The notes below the pieces were generated by a model, which worked only from the letters and a program-made list of their open reading frames with translations, did not search any database and had not been told where the DNA came from. Positions 1-10,297 of a stretch of DNA of 64,000 nt are shown piece by piece (position 1 is the stretch's first letter; each line of letters opens with the position of its first letter). Location of the stretch: positions 7,497,694 to 7,561,693 of the forward strand of contig OX459100.1 in the NCBI GenBank assembly GCA_949775045.1, read 5' to 3'. The translations under genes and the position numbers were made by a program. The DNA comes from Metridium senile (taxonomy: Eukaryota; Cnidaria; Anthozoa; Actiniaria; Metridiidae).

Positions 1-658
1 CAATGATGATGTTGACAGCAGTGATGATGGTGATGATGATGATGATAGTAATGTTGATAACAATGATGATGTTGACAGCAGTGATGATGTTGATGATGAT
101 GATAGTAATGTTGATAACAATGATGATGTTGACAGCAGTGATGATGGTGATGATGATGATGATAGTAATGTTGATAACAATGATGATGTTGACAGCAGTG
201 ATGATGTTGATGATGATGATGATAGAAATGTTGATAACAATGATGATGTTGACAGCAGTGATGATGTTGATGATGATGATGATAGTAATGTTGATAACAA
301 TGATGATGTTGACAGCAGTGATGATGATGATGATGATAGTAATGGTGATAACAATGATGATGTTGACAGCAGTGATGATGGTGATGATGATGATGATAGT
401 AATGGTGATAACAATGATGATGTTGACAGCAGTGATGATGTTGATGATGATGATGATAGTAATGGCGATAACAATGATGATGTTGACAGCAGTGATGATG
501 GTGATGATGATGATGATAGTAATGTTGATAACAATGATGATGTTGACAGCAGTGATGATGATGATGATGATGATGATAGTAATGGCGATAACAATGATGA
601 TGTTGACAGCAGTGATGATGATGATGATGATAGTAATAAACAAGATGATCCCAACTGA
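1..658. repeat. 60-bp GATGAT-rich minisatellite, open in one frame
   Basis: About eleven units of 54-60 bp, each with the core TGATGTTGACAGCAGTGATG followed by GAT repeats and an AGTAATGTTGATAAC tail. Every length difference between units is a multiple of three. On the + strand the frame starting at base 2 is open from the window edge to a TGA at 656-658 and would encode Asp/Ser/Asn-rich repeats. Similar ATG/ATC arrays lie inside introns elsewhere in this window, so a non-coding array is more likely than the end of an acidic protein gene. The array also lies downstream of the donor of the minus-strand exon at 704-843, so it may be intronic to that gene. Confidence 0.85.
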
Positions 659-703
659 TGACGATAATGATGATGTTGATGGTAAAGATTGATATGTTTT
701 TAC

Positions 704-962
704 CTTCTTGAAGGACCTCTTGCTTCAAATAGATGGCCAACTTTGACATGTTCTTTAAGTTTCTTCAGCTCCTCGGCAAGAAGTGCATTTCGTTTTTGTA
801 GCTTTTTACATTTTGCTCTGATTCGTTCGTTTTCGGATGAAAGCTAAATTCCCAAAACGAAAAAATTATCGAACTCAGACAATTTTCGCAGAACAAAAAC
901 ACGATTTTTATTCATAATCAACTTACCTGCAAGCAGCTATGGATATTAGGCATAGAAGACAT
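704..962 (-). CDS. Unrecognised coiled-coil protein, first two exons (partial)
   Basis: Two exons read on the minus strand. Exon 1 (962-927) runs from ATG through 12 codons, MSSMPNIHSCLQ, to a consensus GTAAGT donor. Exon 2 (843-704) follows an acceptor ending TTTAG and reads 46 codons in frame before a GTAAAA donor. Exon 2 is rich in Leu, Lys and Glu with heptad spacing (LSSENERIRAKCKKLQKR, then LLAEELKKLKEH), a clear coiled coil. The rest of the gene lies beyond the left edge or past the minisatellite. I do not recognise the family; leucine-zipper and centrosomal coiled-coil proteins are both possible. The gene is head-to-head with EDEM2, with 446 bp between the two start codons. Confidence 0.6.
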
Positions 963-1408
963 TATTATAAGTTCTAATAAAGCCTATTTCATTGTTAATA
1001 TTAGCACAAATTCAACAAATATCACAACTAACAATCAACAACTTTTCAAATATAGCGCTGTTATGAAAACCGCTGGTCAGCACAACGCGGGTTCTTGTTA
1101 TGTATTCCGCGATGTTATTGAACAGCGGATTCTCATAAACGTGTTTAGCAGAGAGTGGATGGATGAAAAAAACGATGAAAAAAGCCCGTTTTCTCTCTCG
1201 ATAAATCAAAACATTATGCTTTGCTACAAGAGAATCATATAATAGTTCTTATAGATGACGTTGATGTAGTTTCTAGGCTTTGATTGTAAGTTTTTAGAGC
1301 GAATTCCTTCACAAAGAGTATTTGTTTTTGTTGAGAAATATGTCAATGTTGTCGTGCTTATTGTTATTTTTTCGTCAGATTTAAGCCATTTTTAAGTTTT
1401 GAACAAGG
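963..1408. promoter_or_regulatory. Shared divergent promoter region (coiled-coil gene / EDEM2)
   Basis: This is the only sequence between two divergent start codons, so it must hold both 5' UTRs and promoters. No clear TATA box is placed near either ATG. A TGACGT core (1256-1261) lies about 150 bp upstream of the EDEM2 start; an ACGT core is shared by CRE and unfolded-protein-response elements. That is suggestive for an ERAD gene but far too short to be proof. Confidence 0.45.
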
Positions 1409-4400
1409 ATGAAAACATGGCTAGACATTCTGTGGAGTTTCCTTTGTATTGGATCGTTGTGTGGGACACAGGAAACCCATGCTATGTCCAAAGAGGACAT
1501 GATACGCTATAGGTAAATAATATGTTTAAACATTGTTAACTTTAATCTTTGCTGATCTTGGTCACCTATTAAAGTGCAGTATAATATAAATTATAATTAT
1601 TTAATGGATCATTAGTAACGATTATGCGGTGTTAAATTGTAATATTAATGTGATAATATCTTTCATCAACTACTAAATCTATAATAGTGTTAAAAATTAC
1701 TACATAAAATAGTTATAACGGAACCCAGGGGAGGGAGACGGGCTAGACTCCCTTTGCCCAAGTTGTATGGGAAATCTGAGGTCATAGAGCTTATATGGAA
1801 ATGGTTTATCTCAGCCTTGTAACTTGTATTCCTGTCATTCGGGACGAACAGATATTGCCTATATTTGAATAAAGAATTGAAATGCGTTTGGTGTATAAGT
1901 GAAATACAGATACATAAGAAAAATAACATATGCCCTTGGCTGGAATTGAACCCGATGGTTTCGGCTTTCTAGTCCGACTTGTTACCACTACACCACAAGG
2001 ACCAACCACGCTGGATACTATTTTCTGTTTCTATTTACCTAAGAGATTAATATCACCCTGGGACCCTCCACAGTTGCTCTACATTACATTGTCCGGCTGT
2101 GTATCCAGCGTGGTTGGTCCTTGTGGTATAGTGGTAACATGTCAGACTAGAAAACCAAAACCGTGGGGTTCAACTCCCGCCAAGGGCATATGATATTTTT
2201 CTCATGTATCTTGCCTATATTTGTATCTGACATTATCATCATAATTTTATTTGTTGAATAACATAGTTATTCACAGCGACAGAGCAATTGAAAGTACACT
2301 TATAATAACTAGATATATATTGTGTATTTCAGAGAAAAAGCCAAGTCCATGTTCTACCATGGATATGATAACTACATCAAGTATGCCTATCCATATGATG
2401 AATTGAAACCACTATCATGTACAGGGCAAGATACTTGGGGGAGGTAAAATAAATTGGAAAATATATCCTATATTTATAAAATATTTGATATAAATCACAC
2501 GCTCTGATTGGCTGAGAAGCGTTCTCTATAACTCGAACTGTGCACAGAGCGTCTATTTGTTTGATTTTCACTACTGAATATTTTATAAAAGAAATAGAAA
2601 ACTTGGAAGCAATGCTCTATCAAGTTATAGAGCACTGCGTGTCGTACTTCTCCTAATGCTCCCCTCGTCTTCTTTGCATGCTATAACTCGATAGAGCACA
2701 CTGCCTCGTTTTCTATTTCTTCACTAGTCGAGCACAAAACCTATAAATAAAGTGAATTGTAAAGTAATTATAAAGTAATTGTAAAGTAATTGTTCTACTA
2801 TATATGTAATAGTGGCTATAAGTCACTATCACAGACAAAGTGCAAAGTTGTAATTAGGTATTGGTTCCTGTAATGATGACTAAATAGCCACTAAATAAAA
2901 ACTATTAGTAAAACTATAAATTTATAGAAAAAAAATATTATTTTGCAGTTATTCCTTGACACTGATTGATTCATTGGATACATTGCTTGTAAGTAAATCC
3001 ATGGATACATTTGTGACTTTGTACTCTGACCAAATGCAGTAATCAAGTTACTTTAACTTTTCTTTATTCTTCAGAATGCTTTTTAACTCATTAACTTATT
3101 ATATATAACCTGTCACCTGGAGCCGGTTGCACTAAGCTTGAATAGTGGTATCCAGTGGATAACTTTATCCAGGCTTCGAACAACTAGCCCCAGATGACTA
3201 GTTTGCAAAGTAGTAGCAGTAGCAAACAAAACCTTCAACATTCTTGACACAATATATTGAACAACTTTCCACTTTCCTTATATCCACAAAAGTAACCTTT
3301 ACGATTGTATTACCGGTTCTATATACTGTCTGCTACTTTGCTGTTCCCCACAAACATGCCTATAATAGCTCAATATTGTCTTTTTTAGATAATGGGTAAT
3401 GTGACAGAGTTTCAAAGAGTTGCCCGGCTGCTACAGGAAACACTAAGCTTTGAAGATGACATCAATGTGTCTGTGTTTGAGACAAACATCAGAGGTATTT
3501 TTAGATCATTATTGGTTATATTACTTTAATATTGTAAACTATGTTGGATCTATGTTATTTTTTTATTATGTTGTGTTGCAGTTGTTGGTGGCTTATTGGC
3601 TGCCCATCTATTGGCAATCAGAGCTGGTCTAAATACAGAGGATGGCTGGCCATGTCAGGGGCCGCTTCTAAGACTTGCAACACAAGCTGCAGAAAAACTC
3701 TTACCAGGTAGCTAGAATGATATACACTACTTCAATTTTTTTGTTTCCTTCTCCCTGCTTTATACCCAACATTCTCTCCAGGGGCAGACAGAGGGAGGGC
3801 GGGTAAACTGGGTGACTTTTCACCCCCCCCCCCCCCCCCCCTTTTGCAGTAAAGTCAAAGCAAAGAAAAGTGGGAACATTACAATCTTTGTGCTCGTGTC
3901 TGCCATTATCCACCAAAAGGATATCAAAGTTCTGGATCTGCCCCTGCTCTCTCTTTCACTTCATCACCACCTTTCCTCCCTTCTATTTCCCATTCTTTCT
4001 TCCTTCATTTCCTTTACTTTCCCATGAAAGAATAACTTGTTTCAAAAGTTTACCATAATGATGATCGCAGTTTTCATCATCAACCTTCCTTTAATCATTA
4101 TCATCATCATTTCATTATCATCATTTATCATCACCATCACCTTAACCACCATCATCATCATAGTCATCATCATCATCACCATAACCACCATCATCATCAT
4201 AGTCATCATCATCATCACCATAACCACCATCATCATCATAGTCATCATCATCATCACCATAACCACCATCATCATCATAGTCATCATCACCATAACCACC
4301 ATCATCATCATAGTCATCATCATCATCACCATAACCACCATCATCATCATAGTCATCATCATCATCACCATAACCACCATCATCATCATAGTCAGCATCA

Positions 4401-7400
4401 TCATCACCATAACCACCATCATCATCATAGTCAGCATCATCATCACCATAACCACCATCATCATCATAGTCAGCATCGTCATCATTAAAATGATCATCAT
4501 CATTTCTATTGGTTTGGTTGTGCTATACTATTCAAAGTTTGATTTCTACATTATCTTTTACCAGCTTTTGACACTCCAACTGGTATGCCATATGGCACCA
4601 TTAACCTTCGCTATGGAGTACCAGAAGGGGAAACACCCATTACATGCACAGCAGGAGTGGGGACATATGTCATTGAATTTGGAACAATAAGTGCCTTGAC
4701 TGGTGACAGGCGATTTGTTGACACGGCATTGAAAGCCTTGAATGGACTATGGAAAACTAAATCAGAACTTGGATTGGTATGATAAAAGCTGTTAAACCTA
4801 ATAGTCTTTTTCACAGTTCCGTTCAGTGACCACTAATAATAGTTCCAAGTCGAGGTTTGTGTTGCTGCGCATGATAAATTGTAGTTTTGCTATGCGCATC
4901 AACTCGAACCTTGACTTAAAACTATTATTCATGGTCACTGAGCGGAACTATGAAAAGGACTATAAGTGCCAAACGTGACTGTAGTATAAAGTACAACAAA
5001 AGTATGGTGTCTGAACCATTTCAATCAGCAGATGTCAAGCAGGGCCTCCCATGCTGCATTGTAAAGGCCCATTTACACACTGACAGGCTATTTTTGTGAT
5101 GATTTGAGGGGGAATTTGTACTGTCTTCACTACCCTTACATAAAATATTTAAGCACACTCTGCTCACATGTTGATTTTTGCAAATGCTACAATGCATCAA
5201 TTAAGGCCCAGGCAAACGGTTTCAACATTTGCTTCAACATCAGTTTGATTTTGTTTAATGTCAATGTTGAAGCCATTTCCCACCCTTTCAACATTGTTAA
5301 AACATGTTGAATTGATGTTAAATTGATGTTGAAAGAGTTTAATGCCATTGAACAAAATCGAACAGATGTTGAGCCAAATGTTGCAGCCGTTTGCCTGGGC
5401 CTTTAGTCTGAAAAAGCATATCTAATTAGCCTTCACTTCAACATTTTCAGGTTGGTAATCACATTGATGTTGTGACAGGCAAATGGACGGCAGTAGATGC
5501 TGGAATAGGAGCTGGTGTTGACTCATACTTTGAGTATCTTCTAAAAGGTGGAATATTGTTTGGTATGCCAAACCTTATCAACATGTTTGAAGGTAATAAT
5601 TAATAACAGTAAAAATGGCAACCTCTACACCACCACAAAAGAGACTTGCTAGTTGTTAAAAAGTGTAGCTTTGAACTGTAAAAGAATGTTGCTTCATAAG
5701 GCCTGGCTAAACTAGGACACATGTAGTGTGCTACATTGTCGTGCGCTACGTGTATCCTCAATGTTTCTCAGTTTAGCTACCTCGAAAACATTGTTTAAAC
5801 AAATTTTATTGTGTTCGCTACACATGAATGCGATGTATCCCAGATTAGCCAACCAAGGCAACATGTTGCTTGCTTGTAGCTTGCGCATTTTGTGTCCCGG
5901 CTACAATGTTTTCGAGGTGGCTAAACTGAGAAACAATGAGGATACACATAGCGCATGACAATGTAGACACGCTGACAACAATGTAGTTAGAAACAGTTAT
6001 TATTGTATCCTTGTTTAGCCAGGACTTTACTGCTGTTTTGAATGTTAATCCTTATTTGGAATAAAAATCATCATAACCTATATTGTGGAGAATGGAGATT
6101 TAGTTACCTGCAACAGCATTAAACTTTCATTGATAATATGGCCAAGTTTTTGAGAAGACTTTATGATAATTAAAACTTACTTATTTCTTCAGAGTTTTAT
6201 GGTAACATCAAGAAATACCTGAAACACAGTGATTGGTATATCTGGGTCAACATGAACAAAGGCCAGATCACAATGCCTATATTCCAGTCATTGGAAGCCT
6301 TCTGGCCAGGTCTACAGGTAAAAGATATTTACTGTGAGAATACTGGAACCATGAATACTTGACTTTTTGCATGTTATTATTTTCTGAACCTACTACTCAT
6401 GCTACAAAACGTCTAAGAATCAAGCAGTGAGTTCAAATACACTAAATGTTCATAATAAATCTTATTTCTAATCTATTTGCTCAAGGTATGTGGGTTAAAA
6501 AAAGTAGCAAAAAAAACTTGAAGTGTTCACAGTTTGAGTATCCTCACTCTAAACAGTCATGTCTTTTACAGTGTGTAGTTGTACCAATATTTCCATATAT
6601 TTTTTTTATTGTTGAGGAGATTTAAATCGAAAAGCCTATGGCTTCTTTAAATCTTCTCGCCATCACTTTTTCTGTAATATATAATTTCAAACTTGTAATT
6701 TATTATATGGCAAAAAAAAATCAATAAATCATATCAAAGTGAGAAATTAATCTATATTTTTTTATCCCCATCCCCAACACAAACTTTGCTCTGATAATTT
6801 ATAATTCTCTTTCATGATGGAATGTGGATTTATTGCACCTCACACATCTTTAATACTGTTTTTCTTGTGTATATTACCAGGTCCTTTGGGGAGATATTGG
6901 AGCTGCCTCAAAGACCATCGAGAAGTACCATCGTGTCTGGCAACATTTTGGGTTTATTCCAGAGTTTTACCAGATATCATCTGGTGAACCATTCTCTGGC
7001 AGGGAATCTTATCCACTCCGACCAGGTAGGTTGTCAATCTTGTCTCATTTACTGGTCACCATTGCAAAAGTGCATTATCATAGTTTATTAATGTCAGTAT
7101 TGTCTGGTAATGATTTCTGGTCTTTGATTTAAAGGGTTGTTTACATTTGTTTTATGGAAAGTTTTATAATTGTTGTCACTGCCGTGGCAGTATATAATGT
7201 GATGTATATACCCTGGTCACCACTAACTAACTCTCTTCCTGTTACATATTTTGAGCCGCAAAGCGGTGACTCAAAATATGTGGCAGGGAGAAAGCTAGTC
7301 AAGCCTCTGGTAACCAGGTTACTGTATGATGTATACTGCTTATTAGGAAATTGCTGTCTTAATCAAAGTAATTTGTAATTAATACTTAATAAAGTAATTT

Positions 7401-8447
7401 GCATTTTACAGTACTTAATTTTATTTTTATGAAAGAATTCCTTACAGTGCAAATCAAAACACCGTGGGCACCCAAAAATATGTTAGAAATCGTTTATTGT
7501 TTGTTGAACAACTCAGAAACAAGTATATCACCTCAAGAAGTTTGACTGACGTGTAGTATGATAAACCTTTTGTAGTTAGAGTTGTTTGTGAGTTGTTCAA
7601 CAAACAATAAACAATTTCTAAAATATTTCTGGGTGCCCACGGTTTTTCGATTCGCACTGTAAATGTTCATGCTATTTTGCAGTGTCATTTTTTTTTAAAT
7701 TGTACTCTTTTATTCCAAATTTCTTATTCTGTATGATGTTTGTTGTTGGTTTCAGAGTTAATTGAAAGTGCAATGTATTTATATCAAGCAACAAGAGATC
7801 CATACTTTCTAGAGATTGGTAGAGATATATTGGAATCCATAGAAAAAAGTGCAAAAACACCATGTGGATATGCTACGGTAAGAATGTTACTTGTTATTAT
7901 TATTGGTTATTATGGTACTAAAAAACATGTTGATTGAAGGGTAGCTAATTAATTGACTGGCTGTTTGTTTGATTGATTGATTGATTGACTGACAAGGTTA
8001 TTAAATGAATAAATTATATTCTATTAACAGATTAAAAATGTAAAATCTCATGAAAAAGAGGACAGAATGGAATCATTCTTTCTAGCAGAGACAACTAAAT
8101 ACCTTTATCTGTTATTTGATGAGCATAACTTTATCCATCAAAGCAATGGCACTAGAGACTCTTCATTCACTTCTAAGGCTACAAAGTCACCGTCATGTAC
8201 AGTCGGCAGTAGTGGTTATATCTTTAATACAGAGGCTCATCCTATTGATATAGGTGCAATACACTGTTGCAAAGCACACCAACAAACAAGAATACGAGAT
8301 GATACTATATTTAGTACAAAATCAGCAAAGAAACAGAATATAGATGAGGAAGAGACATTTACTGGAAAACACAACTGTAAAGCAAGGCCTTTTCAGAAGA
8401 GATTCTCAGTATTAGGAGCATTCTTTGAAAGCTTTGATGATCCTTAG
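1409..8447 (+). CDS. EDEM2: EDEM2, ER degradation-enhancing alpha-mannosidase-like protein
   Basis: Eleven exons: 1409-1512, 2333-2443, 2949-2988, 3389-3494, 3582-3707, 4565-4776, 5451-5592, 6193-6317, 6881-7025, 7756-7877, 8031-8447. They join in frame into 549 residues (human EDEM2 is 578) with GT-AG borders throughout. EDEM2 is a GH47-family ER protein that starts mannose trimming of misfolded glycoproteins for ERAD. An N-terminal signal peptide (about residues 1-25, no KDEL) is followed by the GH47 barrel with [57 protein letters not shown] and the C-terminal FNTEAHP loop (about 476-482), whose Thr normally ligands calcium. Cys64 and Cys407 match the human Cys65 and Cys408 pair that links EDEM2 to TXNDC11. 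The C-tail is diverged. The similarity is specific to EDEM2 rather than EDEM1 or EDEM3. Confidence 0.95.
1855..2223. mobile_element. SINE-like element with two inverted tRNA-like heads and a 13-bp TSD
   Basis: The direct repeat TTGCCTATATTTG flanks the element at 1855-1867 and 2211-2223, a plausible target-site duplication. Inside, a tRNA-like stretch of about 75 bp occurs on the minus strand (about 1930-2005) and again on the plus strand (about 2112-2192). Each has a possible 7-bp acceptor stem (GTCCTTG with CAAGGGC), a D-arm-like GTGGTNTAGTGGTAAC (A-box region) and a B-box-like GGTTCAANTCC. The anticodon arm is imperfect, so I do not call a functional tRNA. It lies in EDEM2 intron 1. Shortened relatives occur at about 28110-28180 and 33200-33280. 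Confidence 0.7.
3119..3196. mobile_element. MITE, GCCGGTTG / TAGCCCC family
   Basis: Short element in EDEM2 intron 3 starting AGCCGGTTGCACTAAGC and ending near AACTAGCCCC, with the internal GTGGATAACTTTATCC motif. It is the same family as 41005-41144 and 47427-47547. Confidence 0.55.
3779..3938. mobile_element. MITE, CAGGGGCAGATCC-type ends
   Basis: Begins CAGGGGCAGACAG and ends GGATCTGCCCCTG, with a homopolymer C run and an interior shared with 10859-11011 (CCACCAAAAGGATATCAAAG versus its inverse). It lies in EDEM2 intron 5. Confidence 0.65.
4131..4490. repeat. 39-bp CAT-rich minisatellite in EDEM2 intron 5
   Basis: About nine units of roughly 39 bp (core CCACCATCATCATCATAGTC followed by CATCATCATCATCACCATAA) in the same intron that holds the preceding MITE. 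Both strands are open for long stretches only because the unit is a multiple of three and free of stops. Confidence 0.85.
4799..4966. mobile_element. Palindromic MITE
   Basis: Inverted arms: AATAGTCTTTTTCACAGTTC at the left and GAACTATGAAAAGGACTATA at the right, both followed inwards by CGNTCAGTGACCA. Located in EDEM2 intron 6. Confidence 0.7.
5203..5406. mobile_element. Palindromic MITE, AAGGCCCAGGCAAACGG ends
   Basis: The left end AAGGCCCAGGCAAACGG is matched in inverse by CCGTTTGCCTGGGCCTTT at the right end. The interior is a run of CAACAT/TTGATGTT inverted copies. Located in EDEM2 intron 6. Confidence 0.75.
5698..6030. mobile_element. Palindromic MITE in EDEM2 intron 7
   Basis: Long imperfect inverted repeat: AGGCCTGGCTAAACTAGGA at left and GTTTAGCCAGGACTT at right, with inner arms such as AATGTTTCTCAGTTTAGC against GCTAAACTGAGAAACAATG. 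Confidence 0.7.
7209..7325. mobile_element. Foldback MITE, CTTGACTAGCTTTCTCCCTG arms
   Basis: Arms of about 45 bp around a short GCAAAGC centre: CTCTTCCTGTTACATATTTTG against CAAAATATGTGGCAGGGAG, then AAGCTAGTCAAGCCTCTGGT. Related copies lie at 39395-39515 and 59945-60063. Located in EDEM2 intron 9. Confidence 0.75.
7444..7666. mobile_element. Palindromic MITE, TTACAGTGCGAATCG ends
   Basis: The left end TTACAGTGCAAATCAAAACA and the right end TTTCGATTCGCACTGTAA are inverted copies. CCGTGGGCACCCA and GTTTATTGTTTGTTGAACAA follow inwards on both arms. Located in EDEM2 intron 9. Confidence 0.8.
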
Positions 8448-10297
8448 CAAAACATGATTGAAAAGATAATTCAATGAATTATTACAAATAGACCTTTTCA
8501 TGTACACAACCTCAGCCTCGATAGCGTGAAATATATTCTTTACAATTTGACTACAGCTTGCAGTAATTTAAGGAATGTACACATTATCAAACAATTGAAG
8601 CTAATCCTTATAAAAACAATAGCACTTCCTTTTGATCTGCGGCATTTCACTTTCCCCACATCCAAATTGTGAGATTTTTTTCTAATGGGATGTATTGACA
8701 TATACACAGCAAGTTTTGGAAGAATAATTTGTGTTTATGCATTTCTGCAAAGTTTTATATAGAGTGAAAAGTTTTTAAAAAATCAGATGAGTCAGAGACA
8801 GTGTTAGAATCCCCACATAGAATTTCTCTATAATTTAACCTTAGTAGAACTATTTGTATAAGGAAATTATTGCATAAATAAGAAATAAGTTGATTTGATT
8901 ATCCACAAAGTTATGGCAATTTTTCATGTTTCAACCAATCAGACGACCAGTTTAAACAATACTACAATTATCACCTTTGCACATTCCTTGCCGTTCCTGC
9001 TATCATTCTTACGTGGATCGTTAATTAATACTTCAAAATTCCACAGGCTGTAATTGTCAATAATACATTACACAATTGAGGTTGAGGTTGTTATATCTGT
9101 GAAAAGCTATATTTTACTACAGTATTGTAAGTGTTTTTGGTTGGTAAACTATGATTTCCCAGAGAATTCACATGGTGCGCCATTTGAACAGTGATTATTA
9201 CTGACTTACTAGCCTCATATCCATGTTGAAATTCAAAAGTGTTTTCAAATGTGTGAGAGGCTAACTAGTCAGTCAAGGAACAAAAGTTCCCCAAACTGGT
9301 TTAACTATGTTTACATGCAAAAACACAAAGAATCATCTCAACAATTTAATAGATCCTATTACAAATCATTGTATACAAAATAAAATTGAGTATATTTATC
9401 TTTACTAGATTGTCTGATATATCTCTTTGTCAATAGAACATCACATGTAGATATCTATAGTACAAACACTTGAAGTATGGAACATATATTATATTTTATA
9501 ACCATCACTACCTGTCAGGACTCTGACATGAGGTTCACTCACACTCATGATCACTAGGTCAATAAACCCGTGAAATAGGTATAAGACTAAAACTCTTTAG
9601 TAGACCCTAAAATTCCATTGTTTTCTTTTGAGTGTATTTGACTGTTACACTTAGCAAGCAATTTCTATTTCACGGGTTAAATGCCGTTCTTAATTTCACT
9701 CTACCAATACATTCAACAATAAAGTAATTTTTTTTAACTGATTCTATTGTTTAATCAAGCACTATTTTGTACCAGTTAATTTTGTATTTTACAGATATAT
9801 TGTTGCAAACTTAATATTTGTACTGTGTCACACATGTATAAACTACCTACACTACAGTAAAATTATTAACTGTAATGATTTTAGACTAAAATCAACTAAG
9901 ACCACCAATAGATCTTTGTATTGGCCTTTTCCAAAACTAGTAAAGGACTGGGTAATAGTATCCCTAATTAATGTAATTAAGAAATGAACCTCAAAATATA
10001 AAAGAGCAGATCCAGATATATAAGATTCCTGAGATTTGGTGCTTTTGGTTGGATATTGAGTGAGTTACAGCCATTCAAAACTGCCCAAAATTACAAAGGA
10101 ATGTTTGTACCATACATTTCCTTCTATTTTTAGGTATTTTTATGAGCCTGTATCTTGGTCAGAATACAACCAAATGCAACCAAACTCAGGAATCTTACAT
10201 ATCTTGATGTGCTCTATTTAATTATTTCTTAATTACATTAATTAGGGAAACTAGTTACCATCATCTCATCTAATTGGCCAAATGTTGTAATACACTG
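8448..10297. other. Convergent intergenic region with repeats
   Basis: Lies between the EDEM2 stop and the IMPase-A stop and holds both 3' UTRs. No gene is visible. It contains a large inverted repeat whose ends (CTCAGCCTCGATAGCGTGAA near 8512 and TTGAGGTTGAGG near 9080) are related to the compact element at 49370-49500, a CCCGTGAAATAG / CTATTTCACGGG pair (9568-9677), and a palindromic element at about 9950-10262. The arms of that last element read CCCTAATTAATGTAATTAAG and CTTAATTACATTAATTAGGG. Confidence 0.6.

Noticed and set aside
3..692. 229-residue Met-rich reading frame through the left-edge repeat
   Set aside because: Periodic product of the GATGAT array in the wrong frame; no natural protein composition.
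2112..2192. Possible functional tRNA gene
   Set aside because: The acceptor and T-arm pair roughly, but the anticodon stem is weak and the sequence is part of an inverted dimeric repeat with duplicated flanks.
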